16,904 nt of DNA from an uncultured Bacteroidales bacterium. GTDB taxonomy: Bacteria; Bacteroidota; Bacteroidia; Bacteroidales; UBA932. The stretch spans positions 1 through 16,904 of the forward strand of contig CALADR010000074.1 of NCBI GenBank assembly GCA_937890845.1, in the 5' to 3' direction. Position numbers and translations under genes: made by a program. A model generated the notes under the pieces. That model did not search any database, was not told the origin of the DNA, and saw nothing but the letters and a program-made list of their open reading frames with translations. Shown in pieces: positions 8,418 through 15,877 of this stretch. Numbering within the stretch: the first letter of the stretch is position 1; the number at the start of each line of letters is the position of its first letter.

Positions 8418-9077
8418 TTATTCGGAATCAGGAAGAAAGTCAAGAATGCCGAAAAAGTCCGGGCGGTGAAAGTCCGGGGACGGTACTTCCACTCTGTTCC
8501 AGCTGAGGAAATGAGGGTGGGCTGTTTTGTCACCGCATTTGAAGAAGTTGGCACGGATAGTAGCCGGAAGGTTTTCCGGATTGATTCCTATCATGTCGAA
8601 AGGAATGCACATTGCAATGCTCCATCCGAAAATCTTGCCTTCCAGATTTCTGGACTTGTGGGCAAGGGTGGAATATCTTTTTACTCTTTCCAATGTTTCT
8701 GCAGGGAAATGGGTGCATTCGCTTCTGCTTTTGCGTTTTGCCCCCAGCAATGTTCCTATGCAGTTCATTTCAAAATTATAGTATGTTCCGTCAGCCGGAT
8801 CAGAAATGAAAAACTCGCAGCAGCTGTCTTCCCATACCGGTCCGTTGTCCTCTAATGCAAGTGCCCTTAGGTCAAGTCCTCTGACGTGGTATAGTACGGC
8901 AATGTGAGTTTTACTTCTTGCAACCGAAAATGCAGTGTCCGGACAGTATGGAAAATCCTTCTTCCAGCATACTTCTCCAATGAAGGACTTCGCCCCGCCT
9001 GTTTCCATAGCCATGTCGAGTTCTTCGTATGTCATCTTTTCCAAATCTGGAATAAACGGTATATTCAATGTTTTCAT
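8418..9077 (-). CDS. Carbohydrate-binding family 9-like (CBM9/DOMON-like) protein
   Basis: A 219-residue protein of the stand-alone CBM9-like family common in Bacteroidales, with a beta-sandwich related to CBM9 of xylanases. Typical parts are an early W38 (VCWKKDF), HIAVLYHVRG (58-67), the core WEDSCCEFFISD (82-93), the FEMNCIG strand (102-108), GWSIAMCIPFD (151-161) and a C-terminal block ANFFKCGDKTAHPHFLSW (176-193) followed by SPDFHRPDFFG (200-210). No signal peptide is present, so it should be cytosolic, unlike extracellular CBM9 modules. Its role is not known; a sugar-binding or sugar-modifying role next to the NahK-like kinase is inferred. It lies 54 bp downstream of the ABC exporter gene. 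Confidence 0.75.
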   Translation of the reverse strand: MKTLNIPFIPDLEKMTYEELDMAMETGGAKSFIGEVCWKKDFPYCPDTAFSVARSKTHIAVLYHVRGLDLRALALEDNGPVWEDSCCEFFISDPADGTYYNFEMNCIGTLLGAKRKSRSECTHFPAETLERVKRYSTLAHKSRNLEGKIFGWSIAMCIPFDMIGINPENLPATIRANFFKCGDKTAHPHFLSWNRVEVPSPDFHRPDFFGILDFLPDSE

Positions 9078-9085
9078 TGTCTGAA

Positions 9086-9113
9086 TCTGGTTTAAATTTT
9101 TAAAAATTCCAGA
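9086..9113 (-). other. Imperfect AT-rich inverted repeat in the ABC exporter / CBM9-like gap
   Basis: TCTGG at 9086-9090 pairs with CCAGA at 9109-9113, and the inner AATTTTT and AAAAATT also pair, leaving a TTTA bulge on one side. It occupies half of the 54-bp gap between the two genes. No run of U follows on the transcribed strand, so it may be a weak processing or stability hairpin rather than a terminator. Chance cannot be excluded in such AT-rich sequence. Confidence 0.25.
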
Positions 9114-9131
9114 AACTCCGATCTGTCAGAC

Positions 9132-10949
9132 TTAGAGGGCCTGCATGTCATTGAGTTTCTTATAGTAGCCGTCCAGGGCAATAAGTTCTGCGTGTTTTCC
9201 TCTTTCGACGATTTCACCTTCGTGAAGGACGCAGATTTCATCAGCATTCTTGATTGTAGAGAGCCTGTGTGCAATGGCTACTGTTGTGCGTGAGGTCGTT
9301 AGCCTGTCCAAGGCTTCCTGAACCAGGCGTTCTGATTCTGTATCAAGAGCTGAGGTAGCTTCGTCAAGGATAAGTATTGGAGGATTCTTCAATATGGCTC
9401 TCGCTATGCTTATCCTCTGTCTTTGTCCTCCTGAAAGTTTTCCTCCTCTGTCGCCGATGTTGGTTTCGTACCCTTCCTCTTTTTCCATTATGAAGTCATG
9501 GGCATTGGCTACCTTTGCCGCTTCTTTAACCTGTTCAATTGTAGCACCTTCGACACCGAAAGCAATGTTGTTGAATATAGTGTCGTTGAACAGTATAGCC
9601 TCCTGGTTCACATTTCCGATCAGGCTTCTCAAGTCTTTGATTTTCGTTCCGTCAAGAAGAATTTCTCCGAAAGTGACATCATGGTATCTTGGAATCAGAT
9701 CGACAAGCGTGGATTTTCCCGAACCGGACTGGCCCACCAGAGCTACTGTCTTTCCTTTTGGAATAGTGAGGTTTATATTCTTGAGAATTTCTTTTCCAGG
9801 CTCATAAGAGAAACATACGTTACGGAACTCTATCTTGTCATTGAATGATGTTAGCGTATCCGGGTTTTCAGGTTCTTTAATATTGTTGACAGCTTTTAGT
9901 ATCTTGTCAACACGCTCCATAGACGCAAGTCCTTTAGGTATGTTATATCCTGCTCTTGCAAATTCCTTGAGCGGATTCAGCACGCTGTAAAGGATTACCA
10001 TATAAAATATGAATGTAGGGGCGTCTATAGGTGCAGAATCAGAGAGTATCAGGGAGCCTCCGAACCATAGTACTATCATAATCATCACTGTACCCAGAAA
10101 TTCGCTGAGAGGATGGGCAAGTGATTGTCTCATAGCCACTTTGCTGCTTGCTTTTCTGAGTTCGTTGCTGACCTGTATAAATCTTCCCGTCATACGGTCT
10201 TCTGCGATAAATGCCTTGATGATGCGAAGTCCTCCTAGTGTTTCGTCCAGCTGTGACATTGTGTCACTCCATTTGCTCTGAGCCTCAAGAGACTGTCTTT
10301 TCAGTTTCTTGCCTACGGCACTCATTCCCCAGGCCATCAGAGGAACGACCAGAAGGGTAAACAGGGTGAGCTGCCAGCTGGTGATTATAAGTGTAGTGAA
10401 ATAGAATACAATAAGTATCGGATTTTTGATAAGCATATCAAGTGAACTTGTGATAGAGTTCTCTATTTCGCCCACATCTCCGCTCATTCTGGCTATTATG
10501 TCTCCTTTCCTTTCCTGAGAGAAGAATCCCAAAGGAAGTGACATCATTTTCTTATATACCATTATCCTGATATCACGGACAACTCCTGTACGCAGCGGTA
10601 TCATGACTGCAGACGATCCGAAGTAGCAGGATGTTTTCAGAGCGGTCATTATACCGAGAAACAGTCCGAGGATAAGCAGTGTTATAGATCCTCCGAATCT
10701 GTCAATCATGACTGTGACATAATAGTAGAGGTTGTTTTTCAGTGTGTCAGCCATGCCTGCTCCGCTGTCCCAAGGTATGAATTCATATACAGTGGTGTCC
10801 ATCTTGAACAGTATCTGCAGGATAGGTATTATAAGGGTAAATGAAAAAATATTGAATACAGCTGAAAATATATTTAAAACAACAGCTCCTGTCAGATATT
10901 TCTTATATGGCGCAACAAAGCGCTTCATCATTTGCCAAAATTCTTTCAT
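9132..10949 (-). CDS. MsbA-like ABC exporter, fused permease and ATPase half-transporter
   Basis: A 605-residue half-transporter that should work as a homodimer in the inner membrane. The N-terminal part (about 20-325) is a six-helix type IV exporter domain, including the coupling segment SLPLGFFSQERKGDIIARMSGDV (starting near residue 137). The C-terminal nucleotide-binding domain shows Walker A GQSGSGKST (406-414), a Q-loop Gln at about 449, signature LSGGQRQR (505-512), Walker B ILILDEATSALD (525-536) and the switch His at 561 (IAHRLST). All catalytic elements are intact. Similarity and length fit the MsbA/lipid flippase group, but substrate cannot be read from sequence and drug or peptide export is possible. 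It is first in the eight-gene minus-strand run, with a -7 box upstream. Confidence 0.9.
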   Translation of the reverse strand: MKEFWQMMKRFVAPYKKYLTGAVVLNIFSAVFNIFSFTLIIPILQILFKMDTTVYEFIPWDSGAGMADTLKNNLYYYVTVMIDRFGGSITLLILGLFLGIMTALKTSCYFGSSAVMIPLRTGVVRDIRIMVYKKMMSLPLGFFSQERKGDIIARMSGDVGEIENSITSSLDMLIKNPILIVFYFTTLIITSWQLTLFTLLVVPLMAWGMSAVGKKLKRQSLEAQSKWSDTMSQLDETLGGLRIIKAFIAEDRMTGRFIQVSNELRKASSKVAMRQSLAHPLSEFLGTVMIMIVLWFGGSLILSDSAPIDAPTFIFYMVILYSVLNPLKEFARAGYNIPKGLASMERVDKILKAVNNIKEPENPDTLTSFNDKIEFRNVCFSYEPGKEILKNINLTIPKGKTVALVGQSGSGKSTLVDLIPRYHDVTFGEILLDGTKIKDLRSLIGNVNQEAILFNDTIFNNIAFGVEGATIEQVKEAAKVANAHDFIMEKEEGYETNIGDRGGKLSGGQRQRISIARAILKNPPILILDEATSALDTESERLVQEALDRLTTSRTTVAIAHRLSTIKNADEICVLHEGEIVERGKHAELIALDGYYKKLNDMQAL

Positions 10950-10982
10950 CGTTTATATAGCGTCTCTAATTTGTATAAACGG

Positions 10983-10990
10983 CAAATATA
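10983..10990 (-). promoter_or_regulatory. Bacteroidota -7 box upstream of the ABC exporter gene
   Basis: Minus-strand TATATTTG matches TAnnTTTG and lies 33 nt upstream of the ABC exporter ATG, inside the 109-bp gap after the metal-exporter gene. No good TTTG is found at the -33 position. This gap is the largest between same-strand genes in the window, which supports a transcription start here for the downstream run. Confidence 0.5.
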
Positions 10991-11058
10991 ATGTTTTTTG
11001 CAATAATAGCACTTGTCAGAGTCTTGGAAATTAAATTAAACCGCGCTCTTCCTTGGAA

Positions 11059-12150
11059 TCAAAGCCAGAGCATTGCGATGTATCCTGCAATCAGAGCTAC
11101 AGCACAGTTGATGATTTTTGCCCACAGAAAACTTACTTTGCTTTCTGCCAGAAGAGGCAGGGATGAATGTCCGTCCTGTGAAATTGAGCTGGCAAGAAGC
11201 ACGGGGAATGGCACTATGCCACTTGCATAAAGTGTAACGAAAATCATGTGAGGTCCGGACTCGGGGATTATACCTACTGCTACAGCCAGAATTATCATTA
11301 GGGCAGTATTGTCACTGATCCATCCGCTTATGTCTATGAATCTGAGCCCGAATCCCATCAGTGCAAGTACTCCGAATGTCCATAGAAATATGGTTGGAAG
11401 ATGTTTCTTGATAATGTGGTTCCAGATATGCTCGTCAACAAAATGGTCGGAAGCGAATACTACTACGGCCAAGACTGTAAGGCTAAGACCAGCAAAAAGA
11501 TAGTACATCCATTCTTCGCTAAGCAGATTGATGTTTATTCCATGATGACAGTGTGCTTCGGTGCCGTGATCATGACTGAGGCTTCCTGTTGCCAGAGCAA
11601 TGATAAATAGCAGTATTCCTGCAAAAAGCAGAATGCGTTTCCATCCGAAATGCCTTATTTTCTTTTCTGACGGTGAAGAGTTGTTGTGTTCATGGTCATG
11701 GATTTCAAATGAGTCTGACTCAAGTCTCTTGTCTGTTGCAGGAATCATTTTTCCTTTTTTCAGTATTTTCTCACGCACGATATCCACCAGAATGCCACTG
11801 ACAATGGCGATTGCAAAAAGCAGCAGGAATATTGGCATGGCTTCATCCGGCATCATTGCCATAATCATAAATGCTTCGTCTCCTGATGACGCTATCATCA
11901 TTGCTATGAGAGCTCCGAAACTGATGATTCTATGTGTATAGAGAGACACTGCTGCAAATCCTCCCATACATCCCGGAATCAGTCCCAGAAGCCCGGATAC
12001 AACGACTTGTCCTATGCGCGTACGTTTAAGACCGGAGAAAATGAGGCCTTTTGATTCTATATTAAGGGATTCTATCATCATCATCATTATGACGACGAGA
12101 CCTGTTATAAGTATTGAGTTTCGAATGATTTCTGTCAGCATGTAATACAT
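11059..12150 (-). CDS. Putative polytopic metal exporter (ArsP_2 / 'putative manganese transporter' family)
   Basis: Inner-membrane protein of 363 residues with about ten hydrophobic segments and an internal duplication: GLIPGCMGG...LYTHRIISFGALIA...SSGDEAF (56-94) is echoed by GIIPESGPH...LYASGIVPFPVLLA...SISQDGH (293-328). This is the hallmark of the putative 10-TM heavy-metal exporter family (ArsP_2). Acidic and His residues in these repeats (D91, E92, E297, H301, D326, H328) are candidate metal ligands. The central loops are His-rich: HDHEH (151-155) and HDHGTEAHCHH (193-203), which suits divalent metal handling. The start is 3 bp after the DUF1573 stop codon; M4 at 12141 is an alternative start. 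Metal identity (Mn, Zn or other) is not determinable here, and the family label rests mainly on comparative annotation. Confidence 0.7.
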   Translation of the reverse strand: MYYMLTEIIRNSILITGLVVIMMMMIESLNIESKGLIFSGLKRTRIGQVVVSGLLGLIPGCMGGFAAVSLYTHRIISFGALIAMMIASSGDEAFMIMAMMPDEAMPIFLLLFAIAIVSGILVDIVREKILKKGKMIPATDKRLESDSFEIHDHEHNNSSPSEKKIRHFGWKRILLFAGILLFIIALATGSLSHDHGTEAHCHHGININLLSEEWMYYLFAGLSLTVLAVVVFASDHFVDEHIWNHIIKKHLPTIFLWTFGVLALMGFGLRFIDISGWISDNTALMIILAVAVGIIPESGPHMIFVTLYASGIVPFPVLLASSISQDGHSSLPLLAESKVSFLWAKIINCAVALIAGYIAMLWL

Positions 12151-12153
12151 TTA

Positions 12154-13290
12154 TTATTCAATAAAACCGGTAATGAAAAGGTTTACAATGGGTCTGGATG
12201 GAGAGTTTGTCGTAAGGGTTACTATAACCAGAGTCTCTCCTGCAGGTAGTCCGGCAGTGTCAAGATGTACTTTTACAGAACCTTCATAACCGCACTTGAC
12301 TGCAGGGATATCGTATGTTTTGCTGGATTTAGCATCAACGTCAGTCTTGAATACTTTAAAATCTGATTTTCCTGTATTCTTGAATGTGAATGTAGCATCT
12401 ACAGGTGTCCCGGCCTTGATTTTTCCAAATGTGTAGGAACTTGAATTGAACAAAGGCCTTGAGCCGTTTTCCCTTTCGCTTTTTGAAAGATTGCTGAAAT
12501 TTTCTTTGGTAAAAGCGAATATTGCCAGTCCTGATCCGTCACTTTCTGTATTTGTATGTACCGGATTGCCGTTTCTGACAGCTTTATAAGTTTGTCCGTT
12601 TATTGTAGGTGTAGTGTAATACCAGTTCTTTCCCCAAAGGCTTCTGTCTGCTGCTACGGAAATCTGCAGTTTTGCCGTGCTTTTTGCAGGAATTGGGTTA
12701 GGTACAGCTTTTACTGTCAAGTTCGGACTTGTTTCCTTAAATCCTAGATTGATTGGAGAAGAGGACAGGTTGGCTACTGTAATCTCTGTACTTCTGGCTT
12801 CTCCCTGTTCTATATTCCCGCATTTGATTTCAATATCCTTTAATCCGAGACTTCCTAAATGTACGGGATACATTTCTTCCAGAGGCAGTTTTTTCTGGTG
12901 GGATATTCCTCTAAGCCTCAAGACGACAGGTTTTCCTATTCCGGAAATATATACTGTCAGGCCTTTGTCAAAAGGATAGGGGCCTTCATCGTTAGTGTAT
13001 GTTGCAGATATTTCTCCGCTTTCACCTGGCTTTATCGGTTCTCTTGTCCATTTTACATTTGTGCATCCGCAAGATGTGATGACACTATGTATAAGCATCG
13101 GTTTGGCGCTTATGTTCTTTACCTTGAATTTGCAGTTTTGTTCTCCGTCAGACAGCATTATGTCTCCGAAGTCGTGGACTGTCTTGTCAAATTCAGCTAT
13201 GCCTCCTACTTTTTCCTGTGCAGAGGACAGGGCAGCGAAAAAAAGGAATAGTATTGCTCCTGTGATTGATTTTATTGTGCTATTGTTCAT
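12154..13290 (-). CDS. Exported protein with two DUF1573-type Ig-like domains
   Basis: A 378-residue secreted or periplasmic protein; the signal peptide is about 1-24 (ILFLFFAALSSAQ). The first DUF1573 domain (about 33-130) has the canonical features: HDFGDI (39-44), FKVKNIS, and SCGCTNVKW (73-81, C74 and C76), then IKPGESGEISATY. A central Ig-like segment (about 140-215) is more divergent. A second DUF1573-like domain (about 280-378) starts with SSYTFGKIKAGT and FTFKNTG but lacks the Cys-Gly-Cys loop. The family's function is unknown; ASH/MSP-like Ig domains generally bind other molecules. Tandem TAA stops end the gene, and the metal-exporter gene starts 3 bp later, so the two are almost surely co-transcribed. 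Confidence 0.82.
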   Translation of the reverse strand: MNNSTIKSITGAILFLFFAALSSAQEKVGGIAEFDKTVHDFGDIMLSDGEQNCKFKVKNISAKPMLIHSVITSCGCTNVKWTREPIKPGESGEISATYTNDEGPYPFDKGLTVYISGIGKPVVLRLRGISHQKKLPLEEMYPVHLGSLGLKDIEIKCGNIEQGEARSTEITVANLSSSPINLGFKETSPNLTVKAVPNPIPAKSTAKLQISVAADRSLWGKNWYYTTPTINGQTYKAVRNGNPVHTNTESDGSGLAIFAFTKENFSNLSKSERENGSRPLFNSSSYTFGKIKAGTPVDATFTFKNTGKSDFKVFKTDVDAKSSKTYDIPAVKCGYEGSVKVHLDTAGLPAGETLVIVTLTTNSPSRPIVNLFITGFIE

Positions 13291-13340
13291 TTCTATACGT
13301 TTTAACCGGTTTTCTTGCGGTATTTATAAAATATTTACTG

Positions 13341-13348
13341 CAAAGATA
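13341..13348 (-). promoter_or_regulatory. Bacteroidota -7 box upstream of the DUF1573 gene
   Basis: Minus-strand TATCTTTG is a full TAnnTTTG match, 50 nt upstream of the DUF1573 ATG, in the 177-bp divergent region shared with the ferredoxin gene. No convincing -33 TTTG precedes it. It likely drives the two-gene DUF1573/metal-exporter unit. Confidence 0.5.
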
Positions 13349-13453
13349 GGCATTTAAACTACTTATTATAGTTTGCTAATTCAAAATATTAACATAAATT
13401 TGCAGGCAAATGTCCTGACGGATATTATACCGTTTTGACTTACTAAACAATTT

Positions 13454-13459
13454 AAAGGA
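13454..13459 (+). promoter_or_regulatory. Ribosome binding site of the ferredoxin gene
   Basis: AAAGGA lies 8 nt before the ferredoxin ATG at 13468. Purine-rich sites are uncommon before the genes in this window, so it supports this start and suggests strong translation. A TTTG at 13399-13402 is a possible -33 element, but I find no well-matched -7 box for this gene. Confidence 0.5.
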
Positions 13460-13467
13460 TATAAACA

Positions 13468-13638
13468 ATGGCTTACAAAATTTCAGAAGACTGCGTTGCT
13501 TGCGGTTCTTGTATTAACGAGTGCCCTGCAGGTGCTATTTCAGAGGGCGATATCTACAAAATCGATCCTAACGTTTGTGTAGATTGCGGAACTTGTGCAG
13601 ATGCTTGTCCTATGGGCGCTATCTCTCCAGCTGAGTAG
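13468..13638 (+). CDS. 2[4Fe-4S] ferredoxin, 56 residues
   Basis: Small cytosolic electron carrier of the clostridial/bacterial 2[4Fe-4S] type. The 56-residue protein starts MAYKISEDC and has two complete CxxCxxCxxxCP cluster motifs: C9, C12, C15, C19-P20 and C37, C40, C43, C47-P48. Pseudo-symmetry of the two halves (ACGSCINECPAGAIS against DCGTCADACPMGAIS) is plain. In anaerobic Bacteroidales such ferredoxins serve pyruvate:ferredoxin oxidoreductase, Rnf and hydrogenases. It stands alone on the plus strand, divergent from the DUF1573 gene and convergent with dnaK, with its own ribosome binding site and terminator. The gene is short enough to be missed by length-filtered gene calling. Confidence 0.96.
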   Translation: MAYKISEDCVACGSCINECPAGAISEGDIYKIDPNVCVDCGTCADACPMGAISPAE

Positions 13639-13663
13639 TATTATCGACGCATGAGAATTAGTG

Positions 13664-13694
13664 AACCGGCCAGAAATGGTCGGTTTCTTTTTTT
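13664..13694 (+). terminator. Intrinsic terminator of the ferredoxin gene
   Basis: AACCGGCC (13664-13671) pairs with GGTCGGTT (13678-13685) through one G-U wobble, with a 6-nt AGAAAT loop, and is followed by a T-rich tract broken by one C. It begins 25 bp after the ferredoxin stop codon, the right place for factor-independent termination on the plus strand. Confidence 0.8.
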
Positions 13695-13712
13695 CCGGAT
13701 TATGATACACTA

Positions 13713-13748
13713 AGACAGGCCGCATCAAATATTTGATGCGGCCTGTCT
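13713..13748 (-). terminator. Perfect 36-bp palindrome downstream of dnaK
   Basis: Arms of 18 bp centred between 13730 and 13731 are perfectly complementary; the outer part is GC-rich (AGACAGGCCGCATC) and the centre is AAATATTT, which would form the loop. It starts 18 bp after the dnaK stop codon and sits between the two convergent genes, so it most likely ends or stabilises dnaK mRNA and blocks read-through both ways. No clear U-tract follows on either strand, which is atypical for an intrinsic terminator. Confidence 0.6.
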
Positions 13749-13766
13749 ATACTTTAACTACGGGTT

Positions 13767-15671
13767 TTACTGCTCGTCAGGTCCCTGGTCATCAGGACCG
13801 TTGTTGCCACCCTGTGGGCCCTGAGGACCACCCTGGAACGGACCCTGAGGGCCGCCCTGCTGTGCTCCTGCTGCTTTTGCCATATCTTCTGAAGCAGCAT
13901 GCCAAGCATTGTTCAAAGCCTCTGTATATCTGTCGATATCGCTGATGTTCTGTGATTTGACAGCTTCTTTCAGGCTGCCGAGTGCTGTTTCGATTGCACC
14001 CTTCTTGTCAGCAGATATCTTGTCTCCGTACTCTTTGAGGTTCTTGTCGCTCTGGAAGCAGAGAGCATCGGCATTGTTGATCTTGTCAACTCTTTCTCTT
14101 TCTGCCTTGTCAGCAGCCTCATTGGCTTTAGCCTCATCTCTCATCTTCTTGATTTCATCATCGGAAAGTCCTGATGATGCCTCAATACGTATGTTCTGCT
14201 CTTTGCCGGTAGCCTTGTCCTTTGCAGAAACATTAAGGATACCGTTGGCATCAATGTCAAATGTAACCTCGATCTGAGGAATTCCTCTTGGAGCCGGAGC
14301 AATACCGTCAAGATGGAATCGTCCGATTTCCTTGTTGTCTTTAGCCATAGGACGCTCGCCCTGAAGAACATGGATTTCTACAGAAGGCTGGTTGTCAGCG
14401 GCTGTAGAGAATACTTCTGACTTGCGGGTAGGGATAGTGGTGTTGGACTCAATGAGCTTTGTCATAACACCACCGAGAGTCTCGATACCTAGTGAAAGTG
14501 GAGTCACATCAAGAAGAAGGACATCCTTTACATCACCAGCAAGCACACCGCCCTGGATAGAAGCTCCGATAGCTACGACCTCGTCAGGGTTTACAGTTCT
14601 GTTAGGCTCTTTGCCGAAGAAAGACTTTACAATCTCCTGAATAGCAGGAATACGTGTAGAACCTCCTACGAGCAACACTTCGTCAATGTCAGATGCGCTG
14701 AATCCGGCATCTGAAAGAGCTTTGCGGCAAGGCTCGATAGTTCTCTGGATAAGAGAGTCTGCAAGCTGCTCGAATTTAGCTCTTGTAAGAGTCTTAACCA
14801 AGTGTTTTGGAATACCGTCAACAGGCATGATATAAGGCAGGTTGATCTCTGTAGAGGTCTGGCTTGAAAGCTCTATTTTGGCTTTTTCCGCAGCCTCTTT
14901 CAGTCTCTGCAGTGCCATAGGGTCTTTCTTGAGGTCTATTCCGCCGTTTTCTGCTGCAAATTCTGAAGCCAGCCAGTCTATGATTACCTGGTCGAAGTCA
15001 TCACCTCCGAGGTGGGTATCACCGTTTGTTGACTTAACCTCGAAAACGCCGTCTCCAAGTTCCATGATAGAGATATCGAATGTACCGCCACCCAAGTCGT
15101 AAACGGCTATCTTCATATCTTTGTTCTTCTTGTCAAGTCCATAGGCCAGAGCGGCTGCAGTAGGCTCGTTTATGATTCTCTTTACTTCAAGTCCTGCAAT
15201 TTTTCCTGCTTCTTTTGTAGCCTGTCTCTGTGAATCAGAGAAGTATGCAGGTACAGTAATGACAGCCTCGGTAACTTCCTGTCTCAGGTAGTCTTCTGCT
15301 GTCTTTTTCATCTTCTGAAGAATCATTGCTGAAATCTCCTGAGGAGTATATAGACGTCCGTCAATATCTACTCTTGGAGTATTGTTGTCGCCTCTTACCA
15401 CTTTATAAGGCATCCTGTCGATTTCTTTTGATACCTGATCGTAAGATTCTCCCATAAATCTCTTGATGGAGAAAACGGTTTTGTGAGGATTGGTGATAGC
15501 CTGTCTCTTGGCAGGGTTTCCTATCTTTCTTTCACCTCCGTCAGTGAATGCAACTACAGATGGAGTAGTTCTCTGACCTTCGTTGTTGATGATGACAGTA
15601 GGTTCGTTACCTTCCATCACAGCCACGCAAGAGTTCGTGGTTCCCAAGTCAATACCAATAATTTTTCCCAT
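13767..15671 (-). CDS. dnaK: Hsp70 chaperone DnaK
   Basis: ATP-dependent cytosolic chaperone that works with DnaJ and GrpE in protein folding. The start at 15671 gives MGKIIGIDLGTTNSC, the universal DnaK N-terminus, and is preceded by AAAGGA ten nt upstream; the reading frame stays open for 46 more codons upstream, but those are not DnaK. The 634-residue protein has Hsp70 signatures IDLGTTNS (7-14), DLGGGTFDIS (192-201) and VLLVGGSTRIPAIQ in the ATPase domain, then the LLLDVTPLSLGIETLGG linker/start of the substrate-binding domain and a helical lid. The tail (about 602-634) is a Gly/Pro/Gln-rich run with PQG repeats ending PDDQGPDEQ, without the usual EEV(K/D) end. It is monocistronic in this window, divergent from the pseudouridine synthase gene. 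Confidence 0.98.
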   Translation of the reverse strand: MGKIIGIDLGTTNSCVAVMEGNEPTVIINNEGQRTTPSVVAFTDGGERKIGNPAKRQAITNPHKTVFSIKRFMGESYDQVSKEIDRMPYKVVRGDNNTPRVDIDGRLYTPQEISAMILQKMKKTAEDYLRQEVTEAVITVPAYFSDSQRQATKEAGKIAGLEVKRIINEPTAAALAYGLDKKNKDMKIAVYDLGGGTFDISIMELGDGVFEVKSTNGDTHLGGDDFDQVIIDWLASEFAAENGGIDLKKDPMALQRLKEAAEKAKIELSSQTSTEINLPYIMPVDGIPKHLVKTLTRAKFEQLADSLIQRTIEPCRKALSDAGFSASDIDEVLLVGGSTRIPAIQEIVKSFFGKEPNRTVNPDEVVAIGASIQGGVLAGDVKDVLLLDVTPLSLGIETLGGVMTKLIESNTTIPTRKSEVFSTAADNQPSVEIHVLQGERPMAKDNKEIGRFHLDGIAPAPRGIPQIEVTFDIDANGILNVSAKDKATGKEQNIRIEASSGLSDDEIKKMRDEAKANEAADKAERERVDKINNADALCFQSDKNLKEYGDKISADKKGAIETALGSLKEAVKSQNISDIDRYTEALNNAWHAASEDMAKAAGAQQGGPQGPFQGGPQGPQGGNNGPDDQGPDEQ

Positions 15672-15766
15672 AATATAAATTTCCTTTTTATTTCTTGTTT
15701 TTAAATTATCCTGCTGTCCGGTGACTCCATCCAAGGGAATCCTTGCGGGCAACGCCGAGAGTAATA

Positions 15767-15782
15767 ACGAATGTTGTGCCAA
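15767..15782 (-). promoter_or_regulatory. Sigma-54-like promoter candidate for dnaK
   Basis: The minus strand reads TTGGCACAACATTCGT. The -24 half TTGGCAC is a full match to the RpoN consensus. Ten nt after the GG, the -12 dinucleotide is GT rather than GC. A start site about 12 nt further on would give a leader of roughly 85 nt before the dnaK ATG. A second TTGGCACAA lies upstream (15809 to 15801, minus) within an inverted repeat, but has poor -12 spacing. The -12 mismatch keeps confidence modest. Confidence 0.35.
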
Positions 15783-15803
15783 TCGGAAACTTGCCCTTTC
15801 TTG

Positions 15804-15816
15804 TGCCAAAATGGCA
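15804..15816. promoter_or_regulatory. Inverted repeat TGCCA-N3-TGGCA upstream of dnaK
   Basis: Perfect 5-bp arms flank AAA. It lies 133 bp upstream of the dnaK ATG and directly upstream of the sigma-54-like site, so it is a plausible activator or repressor operator for the chaperone gene. The regulator is not encoded in this window. Confidence 0.4.
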
Positions 15817-15864
15817 GAAAAACTGTGACAAATACTGACATTTTACTGCTAATTTGAAGCAAAT

Positions 15865-15877
15865 ATTGTCTGACAAT
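15865..15877. promoter_or_regulatory. Inverted repeat ATTGTC-T-GACAAT
   Basis: A perfect 13-bp dyad with a single central base. Next to it, at 15852-15864, is a second dyad ATTTG-N3-CAAAT. Both lie just upstream of the predicted start of the pseudouridine synthase transcript and within reach of the dnaK promoter, so either gene could be the target. Size and symmetry suit a small dimeric DNA-binding protein; assignment is inference. Confidence 0.35.

Noticed and set aside
13540..13728. Minus-strand open frame over the ferredoxin and its terminator
   Set aside because: It is antisense to an unambiguous ferredoxin and runs through the terminator hairpin.
15672..15809. 46-codon N-terminal extension of DnaK
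   Set aside because: The residues are unlike DnaK, would cover the likely promoter, and the canonical MGKIIGIDLGT start has a ribosome binding site.
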